A stretch of 64,000 nucleotides of DNA, from contig NZ_LT578417.1 in the NCBI RefSeq assembly GCF_900088535.1, positions 2,914,001-2,978,000 on the forward strand, in the 5' to 3' direction. The notes beneath the pieces are model-generated. The model saw only the letters and a list, made by a program, of their open reading frames with translations. It did not search any database and had not been told where the DNA came from. Every line of letters starts with the position of its first letter. Position 1 is the first letter of the stretch. Shown one piece after another: positions 54,042 to 62,934 of the stretch. A program made the translations under genes and the position numbers. This DNA is from Cyanobium sp. NIES-981. GTDB lineage: Bacteria > Cyanobacteriota > Cyanobacteriia > PCC-6307 > Cyanobiaceae.

Positions 54042-55703
54042 TCAGCCAAACCATGGCAGTTTCAAACCAAAGCCCTCGATGGGGCCCATCACAAGTTTGT
54101 TGAGTGCACGACCCAGAACAACTTGCGGTTCATCGGCACGAATAGGGATCACGGGGTGCTGGAGCGTCTTCGATGGATCTGAGCCCTTCACCAGGTTGCG
54201 TCTGATCAGGGAGTTCGCTGCTTCCAGGCCACACACATAGGCGCGTTCCTGGCAGAGACCTTTGGCGCCATGCTCCCGGTCGCCCATCCGCACCCAGTCG
54301 CCAGCGCAGACGATCGAAGGTATGGAGGTTTCCAGGGGTGGCCGCTTTCTGAAACTGCCGGGAGAGAAGTGAGACACAGAGCCTGGATAGCGGCGCACTT
54401 CGGCATCCACCACCTTCGCGTTTCGGAATTCAGGATGCGTGAAGGGCAGTAACTGGTGCATCAGACAATCCATGATCTCCTGATCCGGCATCGCTGCAAT
54501 GCCGGCGGCGTTGTAGAAGTCGCTGGCCACCACCGAACCCTGCGGGGGTTCATCACCCCAGAGCGCCTGCTCTGAATCCCGCTGCAGCTGATCCAGCATG
54601 AAAAAGGTGCCACCAGCGCCCTGCAGCGCCGAAAAGCGGGAGAACACATTGGCCGGATAGGCGATGGGAACGTAGCGATCCAGCCACAGACGGCTGGACA
54701 CCACATCGATCGAACCCAGCGACGCCGCGGCCACCAGCTCGGGTGCCGCCTTGCTGCATTCCGGAGATTCGGACATCAACGCCTTGAGCCCCTTCGCCCC
54801 CACCGCCAACACCACAGCATCCACATCCTCCAGCACCGTGATGTCTCCTGTGCGCACATCCTGCAGCTCAACGGAGCGAACGACATGAGTGGCTGCCGAA
54901 ACATGCAATCGCCTCGCCAGGGTTCCTCCCAGCACCCGCAGGTCATGGCGTGCGACCAGCCTGCGGCTGAGCGGCTGAAACAGATGCTCTGCGATGCTCT
55001 TGGATTTGATCCAGCGAACATCAAAGGAATCCTGATGGGCCAGGGCGTAGTAATAGAGCAGCTCCATGGCCACCGCCGCCGAGAGTTCCTCGGGAGGCTT
55101 GAACAGGCCCACCAGCAAGGTGGGCCGCAGGAAGTCATCGATCATCCGGTCGCTGATGCCAAGCCTCACGAAGAGTGCTTGCGCGTTGAGGTCGTCGTAG
55201 TGCTGAAATACCCGATCGCTGCGATTGAGATCGAGGATGGCGTAGAGAAGCCCTGCAATGCTCAGCCGATCCCGAACCGGCAGGCGTTTGAAGTTGGTGA
55301 CGGTGGCCAGCACCTGACCCAGGGGACTCGGCCACTGGGGCGACTCACCGAACACCGGAGCCGTGGCCTCCAAGCCATCGGGCGACCAGAACGCACTGGT
55401 GGTGAAGCCGGTGTAGATGCTGCCCACATCGAGCTCTTCCGTGAGGGCATTGATGTTGGGATAATCCTTCCAGAAGCCTCGGGTTCCCGCTTCAAAGGGT
55501 TTGCCGCTTTTCGTGGTGACGGGTTGGCTGCCGGTGGGGTCGGCCATCCCATCGACCAACGTCACACGAACGCCGGCTTCACACAGCCCCTTGGCGGCGC
55601 CCCAGCCAGCCCAGCCGGCTCCGATGACAACCACATGAGAGCCTCTCTGGCCGGCCGAGGTGTTGTGTGGCATCGCTCGTTCCTGCATCGCACGCTCTGG
55701 CAT
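54042..55703 (-). CDS. FAD-dependent amine-oxidase-like oxidoreductase
   Basis: About 553 aa with the FAD Rossmann motif VVVIGAGWAGWGAAKGL near the N-terminus, a carotenoid-desaturase/hydroxysqualene-dehydroxylase-like layout (GTRGFWKDYPNINAL, LRPTLLVGLFKPPEELSA) and the C-terminal FAD block IVCAGDWVRMGDREHGAKG. Likely substrates are isoprenoids or carotenoid-like lipids. Start is uncertain: ATG 55703 (AGGGG upstream) is used, and ATGs at 55673 and 55781 are options. Confidence 0.8.
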   Translation of the reverse strand: MPERAMQERAMPHNTSAGQRGSHVVVIGAGWAGWGAAKGLCEAGVRVTLVDGMADPTGSQPVTTKSGKPFEAGTRGFWKDYPNINALTEELDVGSIYTGFTTSAFWSPDGLEATAPVFGESPQWPSPLGQVLATVTNFKRLPVRDRLSIAGLLYAILDLNRSDRVFQHYDDLNAQALFVRLGISDRMIDDFLRPTLLVGLFKPPEELSAAVAMELLYYYALAHQDSFDVRWIKSKSIAEHLFQPLSRRLVARHDLRVLGGTLARRLHVSAATHVVRSVELQDVRTGDITVLEDVDAVVLAVGAKGLKALMSESPECSKAAPELVAAASLGSIDVVSSRLWLDRYVPIAYPANVFSRFSALQGAGGTFFMLDQLQRDSEQALWGDEPPQGSVVASDFYNAAGIAAMPDQEIMDCLMHQLLPFTHPEFRNAKVVDAEVRRYPGSVSHFSPGSFRKRPPLETSIPSIVCAGDWVRMGDREHGAKGLCQERAYVCGLEAANSLIRRNLVKGSDPSKTLQHPVIPIRADEPQVVLGRALNKLVMGPIEGFGLKLPWFG

Positions 55704-55948
55704 CAGCCCATCCCCTGCAAGATACGCAAGACCCGCTCCAAGGCCTGATTGACGTGACAGGGAGAGATGGCAATGCCTCATTCAGCCTGATCATGGCTCC
55801 AGAAACGATTGGTTTGAAATTGGTTTCAAATTGATTTGAATCTGCTCCAGTGCGGGCCCAGAGAAAGCCATGTCTGAGGGGCGATGGAAGACCCCCCTGT
55901 TCACCAGGGTGGAGCCCCCGTGTCGCCATGCGCTTGGAATGCCGACCC

Positions 55949-56509
55949 ATGACACCTCAGACACCCCAACCCCTCACCTTCGATTCCCTTGACACCAGCA
56001 GCCGCGACGCCGTGGCCGAGCTGTTCACCCGTACGTTCACCGCCTCCGAAGGCGAGCGTGAGGGCATCCTGGTGGGGAACCTGGCTTCCGAGCTCGCGGG
56101 CTTGATCGACGATCAGGAGGTGATGGCCATCGGCGCCCGTCAGGGAGATGCTCTGGTGGGCTGCGTGATCTTCAGCCACCTTCAGTTCGAGCACGCCTCA
56201 CGGATTTTCATGCTCTCCCCCCTGGCTGTGCGCACGGCGTTCCAGCGCCAGGGCATCGGCAGCCAGTTGATCCGCCACGGCCTGGAGGAGCTCCAGCGTC
56301 GCTCGGTGGCGGTGGTGGTCACCTACGGCGACCCGGCCTTCTACGGCAAAGCGGGGTTCCAGCCCATCGCTCCGGGCACGATTCAGCCGCCATTCCCGCT
56401 GTCTCAGCCGCAGGGGTGGCTCGGCTGTTCTCTCATGGGAGAGCCGCTGCCCGCCCTTCCCGGCCGCCCCACTTGCGTGAGGCCGTTCAGGAATCCCGCC
56501 TACTGGTGA
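55949..56509 (+). CDS. GNAT family N-acetyltransferase
   Basis: A 186-aa acyltransferase of the YhbS-like type. It has the CoA loop RTAFQRQGIGSQLIRHGLEE, then VVVTYGDPAFYGKAGFQPI and FPLSQPQGWLGCSL, which are typical. ATG 55949 is chosen; an upstream frame is open from 55850. Acceptor unknown. It lies tail to tail with the valS fragment. Confidence 0.88.
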   Translation: MTPQTPQPLTFDSLDTSSRDAVAELFTRTFTASEGEREGILVGNLASELAGLIDDQEVMAIGARQGDALVGCVIFSHLQFEHASRIFMLSPLAVRTAFQRQGIGSQLIRHGLEELQRRSVAVVVTYGDPAFYGKAGFQPIAPGTIQPPFPLSQPQGWLGCSLMGEPLPALPGRPTCVRPFRNPAYW

Positions 56510-56741
56510 GGAGCTGAGCTCAGCCCAGCCCCTGCAGGCGCCCCCGGGCCAGCGCGGCCTGGGCCTCGGCTTCCGCCAGGTTGGCGCGGCAGGCGGCCAC
56601 CACCTCCGGCGGCGCCTTACCGGCGAAATTCGGGTTGGCGAGGCGGCCGGCCAGGCCCTGGATCTCCTTCTCCGCCTTGCTCAGGTCTTTTGACGTGACC
56701 CCCTTTATCGGTCCAGGGCTTATGAGAGTGGGTGGTCATGG

Positions 56742-57590
56742 TCATGCTGCAGCTCCTTGTTGAGCTGCCTCCATGGGCGTACGCCCTTGGAGGGCCGAGT
56801 GTGGCCTGAGCGTGTTGTACTCCCATCGCCAGCGATCGGCCAGGATCTGAGCCTCCGGGGCTGTGGTGAACAACTCGGTGTTGAGGAACTCATCCCGGAA
56901 CCGGCCGTTGAACGACTCGGCAAAACCGTTCTCCCACGGGGATCCTGGCTCGATGTAGGCCGTGCTGGTGGTGGTACTGGTCTCACACCAGTCCCGTAGA
57001 GCCTGGGCAATGAACTCAGGGCCGTTGTCCGATCGGATGAACGCTGGCGCCGGGTAGAGGCTGGTGAGTTCCTCCAGCACAGTCACCACGTCTTTGGCCT
57101 TGCACCGCCTGCCCACCCGGATCGCCAGGCAGAGGCGGCTGTGCTCGTCGATCACGTTCAGGAACTTGAGTCTGCGGCCATCGGCGGTGGCATCGAACTG
57201 GAAATCCATGGCCCACACCTGGTGGGGATGCTGGGCCCGGTGACGCCTCACCGAGCCGTCGGCGGGCCGTGCCCGCTTCCGCTTCCTGGGAGTGGGCCGC
57301 TGCAGCCCCTCCTCCCGCCAGAGCCGTTGCACCCGCTTGTGGTTCACGGTCCAGCCCTCCCGACGCAGCAGGCGGTAGGCCATGCGGCGGCCCCAGCGGA
57401 TGTGCTCAGCTGCAATCTCCCTCAGGCGGTGCCGAAGCTTGGTCTCCTCCAGGTCGACGACCTTCCCGCAATGGCGCTGGGTGCTGCGGTGCTGCCCCAC
57501 AACACGGCAGGCCTGGCGCTCTGATGCCCGGTAACGCTCCTGCAGGACCGTGACGGCCCTGCGACGGCGTTCCGGGCTCAGAAGTTTCCC
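56742..57590 (-). CDS. IS3 transposase OrfB (via -1 frameshift)
   Basis: The catalytic rve domain. It begins in phase at GGG AAA CTT after a -1 slip from OrfA at GGGAAAC (G GGA AAC), then reads [18 protein letters not shown], the DDE residues in [14 protein letters not shown] (Asp), [12 protein letters not shown] (Asp) and [18 protein letters not shown] (Glu), and ends [14 protein letters not shown]. Confidence 0.92.
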   Translation of the reverse strand, partial: GKLLSPERRRRAVTVLQERYRASERQACRVVGQHRSTQRHCGKVVDLEETKLRHRLREIAAEHIRWGRRMAYRLLRREGWTVNHKRVQRLWREEGLQRPTPRKRKRARPADGSVRRHRAQHPHQVWAMDFQFDATADGRRLKFLNVIDEHSRLCLAIRVGRRCKAKDVVTVLEELTSLYPAPAFIRSDNGPEFIAQALRDWCETSTTTSTAYIEPGSPWENGFAESFNGRFRDEFLNTELFTTAPEAQILADRWRWEYNTLRPHSALQGRTPMEAAQQGAAA

Positions 57591-57856
57591 TCCGCAAGGT
57601 CCTTGAGCATCGCCTTCTCCAACTCGGCTTCTGCCAACAACTTCTTGAGCCGGGCGTTCTCCTTCTCCAGCTGCGTCAGCCGGCGGGCCTCCTCGGCCTG
57701 CATGCCGCCGTACTGCTGCCGCCAGCGGTGATACGTCGGCTGCGTCACCTCGATGACGCGGCAGACATCGGCGACGGTCTTGCCCTGGGCAATCAGCTGG
57801 TCGGCGGTCTTGAGCTTGCGGATGATCTGCTCCGCTGTGTGCCTGGTGCGTTTCAT
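57578..57856 (-). CDS. IS3 transposase OrfA
   Basis: A 92-aa helix-turn-helix protein starting [20 protein letters not shown] with a leucine-zipper-like region ([20 protein letters not shown]). It ends ..AEGNF at TGA 57578-57580, just after the slippery heptamer GGGAAAC. Confidence 0.92.
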   Translation of the reverse strand: MKRTRHTAEQIIRKLKTADQLIAQGKTVADVCRVIEVTQPTYHRWRQQYGGMQAEEARRLTQLEKENARLKKLLAEAELEKAMLKDLAEGNF

Positions 57857-58013
57857 GGTGAAGTCCCCGGCCCAGTCTGGCCGGCTGAGGACTCTCATTC
57901 ACCCTGGACCAATTCCCGGGGTCCACGTCACTTTCCCCAGGCGGCGTTCCGCCATGGCCGGCGCCTCCGACGCGGCGGGAGAGCCTGAGGCAGGCGCTTC
58001 AGAAGCCGCTGGG

Positions 58014-59723
58014 TCAGATCTGAAACACCAGCCGCAGCCGGCAGACGCCGCCCTGGCAGGTGGGCTCGATCCGGTCGGCGTTCACATCCACCAGAAAACA
58101 GGACAGTCCGCTGATGAAGGCCTGCTCCTCGCTGGGCTCGCGGATGAAGCGGGCCGTACGGGTCTGCACCAGGCTGCCCTCGTAGGTCAGTTCGGCCGTG
58201 ACGTCGTAGTCGTCATAGGCGAGGCTCAGGGCGATCGGGCCGGTGTTCGCGTTCGACGCCAGGATCTGGTCGGTGAGGTCGTCCAGGGTTCGCAGAATCC
58301 GCTCCGACTCCCGGGCAGGGAGCTTCCAGACCTTGGCGCGGTCCCGCACGAACCGGTTCAGCTGTCGGTTGGTGGCCGGTTGATCCTCCAGGCTCAGGTC
58401 CAGCTGACTGGAGCGACGTCGTCCCAGCAGAAAAAGAAGGTTGAGGCCAACTGCAGCGATCGTGGCGATGGCGATCGGCGAGGCGGTAATCGGCTGGGTC
58501 CAGGCAGGCAGGGCCTTGAAGAAGCCCGGGTAGATCACGCTGCCCATCGCCAGGATCAGCGCGATGCCGATGGTGAACGTCTCCCGGATGGCCACCGGCC
58601 GGCGGAAGGCGATCTCCATTCCGCCCACCAGCATGAACGAGCCGTTGAAGAACAGTGCTGCAGCCATCACCGGCTTCGGCATGTGCACGATCAAGGTGGC
58701 CAGCTTGGGCAGGCAGGCCAGCAGCAAGAACCACACCGCCAGCGACCACACGATCGCTCGGCTGGTGGCGCCGGTGGCGCGCTGGATCCCCGCCAGGGTT
58801 GGGCTTACGCTCAGCCCCGGCGTGGCGAACAGCCCCCCCAGGGCGCAGCCCAGCCCATCCGCCAGCACCCCTCCGCGCAGGCTGCGGGTGTCGGGCTTGC
58901 TCCAGCTGCTGTCGTTCATCTGCTGGCATGTGGTGATCACTCCCACCGTGCGCAGCCCGGAAGCCACGCCGGCCAGAAGGAAGGGGAAGACGAAGTCCCA
59001 GTGGAAGGCCACTCCGGCCGGTGCCAGTAACGGCACGGCGAAGGGCTGGGCCGCTGCGAAGTTGGTGGTGAGCACAGGCGAGAGCTGCCCCAGTGCAGTG
59101 GCAAGGCCGTAGCCCGCCAGGATTCCCAGGAGAGCGCAGAAGAGCTTCATCGGACCCCGCCCCCAGACGCTCAACCCCACCATCACCCCCACCGCCACCC
59201 CGAAGATCAGCTCCACCGGCCCGAACGACGCCGTGCCGGCCAGGCGGGCATCCAACACAATGCCCAGGGCGATCTTGGCCAGTTCGATGCCAACCGCCAT
59301 CAGGATGATCCCGGACACCACGGCCGGGAACACCCGTCTGAGGCTGGTGACCAAGCGGGACAGCAACATCTCGGTGGCGGCCGCGAACACCACCATCCCC
59401 GCCACCAGGGGCAGGCCGCCCACCGAGGCTGCCGACAGCGACGCCGGCAGGTAGATGGCCGACACGATCGGCGGGCAGAGATAGCCAGAACCGAGCAGGG
59501 GCCAGCGGCGCGCCTGGAGCAGGGCGTGCAGCACCACGGCCACCATCGCCATACCGATGTATGGCGCCGCCTGACTGGAGCGGATGCCTGCCGCCTCCAC
59601 CACCAGGGCCACCAGCACCAGGTAGGGACAGATCACCACCGCGTGCTGCAGACCCAGCAGGGCAAGCTTCAGCGGCGGTGGCCGCTCGTCGATCCAGTAG
59701 GCAATCTCCGGCGGGCGTTCCAT
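58014..59723 (-). CDS. NCS2-family permease with soluble C-terminal domain
   Basis: A 569-aa uracil/xanthine-permease-like transporter: 12-14 hydrophobic segments, the N-terminal LALLGLQHAVVICPYLVLVAL (QH motif) and GVASGLRTVGVITTCQQMND. From about residue 430 there is a soluble tail with DLTDQILASNANTGPIALSLAYDDYDVTAELTYEG, which resembles anti-sigma/HATPase-type folds without a clear N-box. It may regulate uptake. The substrate is probably a nucleobase, but that is inference. It lies between valS and the duplicated valS end. Confidence 0.85.
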   Translation of the reverse strand: MERPPEIAYWIDERPPPLKLALLGLQHAVVICPYLVLVALVVEAAGIRSSQAAPYIGMAMVAVVLHALLQARRWPLLGSGYLCPPIVSAIYLPASLSAASVGGLPLVAGMVVFAAATEMLLSRLVTSLRRVFPAVVSGIILMAVGIELAKIALGIVLDARLAGTASFGPVELIFGVAVGVMVGLSVWGRGPMKLFCALLGILAGYGLATALGQLSPVLTTNFAAAQPFAVPLLAPAGVAFHWDFVFPFLLAGVASGLRTVGVITTCQQMNDSSWSKPDTRSLRGGVLADGLGCALGGLFATPGLSVSPTLAGIQRATGATSRAIVWSLAVWFLLLACLPKLATLIVHMPKPVMAAALFFNGSFMLVGGMEIAFRRPVAIRETFTIGIALILAMGSVIYPGFFKALPAWTQPITASPIAIATIAAVGLNLLFLLGRRRSSQLDLSLEDQPATNRQLNRFVRDRAKVWKLPARESERILRTLDDLTDQILASNANTGPIALSLAYDDYDVTAELTYEGSLVQTRTARFIREPSEEQAFISGLSCFLVDVNADRIEPTCQGGVCRLRLVFQI

Positions 59724-59787
59724 ACCTCTGGTTTAGGCCCCTGGTGGTTGGGGCCCAAGTGGTTGGGGCCCTGCGGCCGGCCTCAGA

Positions 59788-62562
59788 TCAGCCCAGATCG
59801 GCGAGGCGCTGCCGTGCCAGGGTCGCCTGGGCCTCCACTTCGGCTAGGTTGGCGCGGCAGGCGGCCACCACCTCAGGCGGGGCCTTGCCCGCGAAGTTGG
59901 GGTTGGCGAGGCGGCCGGCGAGACCCTGGATCTCCTTCTCAGCCTTGGCCAGGTCTTTCTCCAAGCGGCTGCGCAGGGCCGCGAGGCTCTGCTGGGGCAC
60001 CGTGAGGCTCACCTGGGCGTCGCTGTCGACGATGCCCAGCAGCTGGCCGGCCGCCGGCTGGGGCTCCAACCCGAGGGCACTCCCGCCCACCAGGCGCAGG
60101 ATCTTTTCCTGGTTCGCCTCCAGAAAGGCCCGGCGCTCGGCGCTGCCGCTGTGGATCCCCACCGGAAGCCGCTCCGATGGCTTCGCCCCCGAGAGCGCCC
60201 GCAGGTTGCGCAGGGCGCGCACCGCCTCGATGCCGAACTGGAAGGCCTGCTCATGGCCCTCATCGATCCAGCCGCCTTCCGGTTCGGGCCAGGCCTGCAG
60301 GGCCAGGAAGGTGTCCGGCTCGGCGCCGGTCACGGCGTGCCAGAGCTCCTCGGTGAGGTGGGGCATCAGCGGGTGCAGCAGTACCAGCAGGGCCTCGAGG
60401 CTGGTGGCCAGCACCCGCCGCGCCGCCGTGCGGGCGCCGGCCTCCTCACCGCCCAGCCGCGGCTTGGCCCACTCGATGTACTGGTCGCAGAGGTCGTTCC
60501 AGGCGAACTCGTAGAGCAGCTTGGCCGCTTCGCCGAGGCGGTAGCTGCCGTAGAGCTCCGCCGCCTCATCGGCAGTGCGGGCCAGGCGCGAGAGGATCCA
60601 GCGGTCTTCGCTCTCCAGCTCGGCGGCCACGGGGGCGCCCAGGCTGGCGGGGGTCTCGCCGCCCAGGTTCATCAGGGCGAAACGGGTGGCGTTCCAGAGC
60701 TTGTTGGCGAAGTTGCGGGCCGTCTCCACCGTGCCGGAGCTGCCGTCGCTGCGGTCGTAGTCGAGGCGGATGTCCTGGCCGGCGCCGGCCACCTCGCGCA
60801 CCAGGGCGAAGCGCAGGGCATCGGCGCCGTAGCGCTCGATCAGCGGCAGCGGATCGATGCCGTTGCCCGCCGATTTGCTCATCTTGCGGTTGTTCTCATC
60901 CCGCACCAGGCCGTGGATGTACACATCCCGGAAGGGCATGCGGCCGGTGAAGGCGCCGGCCATCATCGTCATCCGCGCCACCCAGAAGAAGATGATGTCG
61001 AAGCCGGTCACCAGCACGCTGGTGGGATACCAGGCGGCCAGATCGGCGCTGGTCTCATCCGGCCAGCCCAGGGTGGAGAAGGGCCACAGGCCGCTGGAGA
61101 ACCAGGTGTCGAGCACATCGGGATCCTGCTCCAGCTGCAGCTCCAGGCCTGCCGCCCGGCTGGCTTCGCCGAACTGGGCCTCGGCCTTCGCCAGTGCTTC
61201 GGCCCCATCGCGGGCCACCACGTAGGGGGTGGCATCGGTGATCACACCGCCGGTTTCACTCACCACGAACCAGGCGGGGATGCGGTGGCCCCACCAGAGC
61301 TGGCGGCTGATGCACCAGTCGCGGATGTCGGTGAGCCAGTCGCGGTACACCTTCTCCCAGCGCTGGGGCACGAAGCGGGGCTCACCCCGCTCCAGGGCCT
61401 CGCGGCAGCGGGCCGCCAGGGGCTCGGCCTTCACGAACCACTGGGTGGAGAGCAGCGGCTCCACCGGCACCTTGCCCCGATCCGAAAACGGCACGCTGTG
61501 GCGGTGCGGCTCCACCTTCACCAGGAAGCCTTCCGCTTCCATCGCCGCCACCACCGCCTTGCGCGCCTCGAAGCGATCCAGCCCGGCGAAGCGGCCGGCG
61601 GCGGCATTCATGGTGCCGTCCTTCGCCATCACCGTGATCTGCGGCAGGCCGTGGCGGGCGCCGATGGCGAAGTCGTTGGGATCGTGGGCGGGGGTCACCT
61701 TCACGCAGCCCGTGCCGAAGGCCGGATCCACGTGGTCGTCGGCCACGATCGGGATCGCTCGGCCCACCAGCGGCAGGGTGAGCGTGCGGCCCACCAGCGC
61801 CGCATAGCGGGGGTCGCCGGGGTGCACCGCCACGCCGGTGTCGCCCAGCAGCGTTTCCGGCCGGGTGGTGGCCACCACCAGATGGTCGGTGCCGTCGGGG
61901 CCGGGTTCTCCGCTGAGGGGATAGCGGAAGTGCCAGAGGTGGCCATCCACCTCCTTGGTTTCCACCTCCAGATCGCTCACCGCCGACCCCGAGGCCGGGC
62001 ACCAGTTCACCAGGTATTCGCCCCGGTAGATCAGCCCCTGCTCGTGCAGGCGCACGAAGGCTTCAGCCACCGCGGCGCTCAGGCCCGGATCGAGGGTGAA
62101 GCGCTCGCGCCGCCAGTCCACCGAATAGCCCAGCCGCCGCAGCTGGCCCACGATCGTGCCGCCGCTCTGGGCCTTCCAGCTCCAGGCGCGCTCGAGGAAG
62201 GCGTCGCGGCCCAGGTCGTCCTTGCTGCCGCCCTCGGCCTGGATCTGCTTCTCGAGGATGGTCTGCACCGCGATCGAGGCGTGGTCGGTGCCGGGCAGAC
62301 ACAGCACGTTCCGGCCGCGCAGGCGCTGGAAGCGCACGATCGTGTCGATCAGGGCCGTGTTGAAGGCATGGCCCATGTGCAGGCTGCCGGTCACGTTCGG
62401 CGGCGGGATCACCACCGAGAACGGTTCACCTGGCGCCTCAGGATCCGGGTGGAAGGCCCCCGCCGCCTCCCAGGCCGCCTGCCAGCGGGCTTCGGTGCCG
62501 GCGGGGTCGTAGGTCTTGGGCAGGGCGGCCTCGGACACGGCGGGGAGGTGGAGTCGGCCCAT
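59788..62562 (-). CDS. valS: Valine-tRNA ligase
   Basis: Class I synthetase (924 aa) that charges tRNA-Val. Signature HIGH appears as [15 protein letters not shown] and KMSKS as [11 protein letters not shown]. The editing domain shows [17 protein letters not shown], and the C-terminal coiled-coil arm [21 protein letters not shown] is complete. The ATG at 62562 ([12 protein letters not shown]) fits the family; the frame is open far upstream without conservation. Confidence 0.97.
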   Translation of the reverse strand: MGRLHLPAVSEAALPKTYDPAGTEARWQAAWEAAGAFHPDPEAPGEPFSVVIPPPNVTGSLHMGHAFNTALIDTIVRFQRLRGRNVLCLPGTDHASIAVQTILEKQIQAEGGSKDDLGRDAFLERAWSWKAQSGGTIVGQLRRLGYSVDWRRERFTLDPGLSAAVAEAFVRLHEQGLIYRGEYLVNWCPASGSAVSDLEVETKEVDGHLWHFRYPLSGEPGPDGTDHLVVATTRPETLLGDTGVAVHPGDPRYAALVGRTLTLPLVGRAIPIVADDHVDPAFGTGCVKVTPAHDPNDFAIGARHGLPQITVMAKDGTMNAAAGRFAGLDRFEARKAVVAAMEAEGFLVKVEPHRHSVPFSDRGKVPVEPLLSTQWFVKAEPLAARCREALERGEPRFVPQRWEKVYRDWLTDIRDWCISRQLWWGHRIPAWFVVSETGGVITDATPYVVARDGAEALAKAEAQFGEASRAAGLELQLEQDPDVLDTWFSSGLWPFSTLGWPDETSADLAAWYPTSVLVTGFDIIFFWVARMTMMAGAFTGRMPFRDVYIHGLVRDENNRKMSKSAGNGIDPLPLIERYGADALRFALVREVAGAGQDIRLDYDRSDGSSGTVETARNFANKLWNATRFALMNLGGETPASLGAPVAAELESEDRWILSRLARTADEAAELYGSYRLGEAAKLLYEFAWNDLCDQYIEWAKPRLGGEEAGARTAARRVLATSLEALLVLLHPLMPHLTEELWHAVTGAEPDTFLALQAWPEPEGGWIDEGHEQAFQFGIEAVRALRNLRALSGAKPSERLPVGIHSGSAERRAFLEANQEKILRLVGGSALGLEPQPAAGQLLGIVDSDAQVSLTVPQQSLAALRSRLEKDLAKAEKEIQGLAGRLANPNFAGKAPPEVVAACRANLAEVEAQATLARQRLADLG

Positions 62563-62934
62563 CGTCTCAAAGGATGCACGGCCACCGTCCCCGCAGGAGA
62601 TAGGGAGGGGGGGTTGGGCCCGTGCGTCATGCGCGGCGAGCCGATTCGCGCAGACCCAATCGATGCATGCCGTCTCGATCAACCAGCGCCCATCGCGGCA
62701 ATCCTTCGCCCCGACCGGAAGCACCCAACAAAGTTCAGGATCGGCCCCGGCTCCAACCCGAGGATCCAGCTGTCCGCAGATCTGCCCGAGCAGGTTGGGC
62801 ATGCGGGGGAAGGGGGCGCATCCCCAGGCCGACCGAGCATCCGGCACAGGCGTGAACGCGGCCTCCCCCCATCAGGGCATGGGCGGAACCGCTGGGGCAC
62901 GCAGGGGCGGCGCGCCGCCGCGTTCACCCTCTCC
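62563..62934. other. Intergenic region with large inverted repeat
   Basis: No gene that I can support. It contains an 11-bp perfect inverted repeat, GTGAACGCGGC at 62852-62862 and GCCGCGTTCAC at 62917-62927, directly after the arylsulfatase stop (leftward). This could be a terminator stem, but no T-run follows. An open leftward frame joins the valS start here and is not conserved. Confidence 0.45.

Larger units (their letters stand above)
56691..57930 (-). mobile_element. IS3-type insertion sequence (1240 bp)
   Basis: Ends TGACGTGACCCCC (56691 on) and, reversed, TGACGTGGACCCCG (to 57930), with a CTTT duplication at 56687-56690 and 57931-57934. It has two overlapping frames, OrfA and OrfB, joined by a slippery sequence. 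Confidence 0.94.
56520..58013 (-). pseudogene. Duplicated valS 3' end split by IS3
   Basis: The segment 56520-56690 encodes [20 protein letters not shown] and a stop-ended tail RGRLQGLG, closely matching the end of valS at 59788 but with many differences. The IS3 element at 56691-57930 splits it. Upstream of the IS, in frame, lies ERRLGKDL and an Ala/Ser/Pro-rich linker ([10 protein letters not shown]) that reaches the permease stop. It is a second, non-identical valS terminus, not part of the intact gene. Confidence 0.85.

Noticed and set aside
62563-62847. Upstream extension of valS (95 extra codons)
   Set aside because: No similarity to ValS N-termini, and the family starts at the [12 protein letters not shown] region; kept as intergenic.
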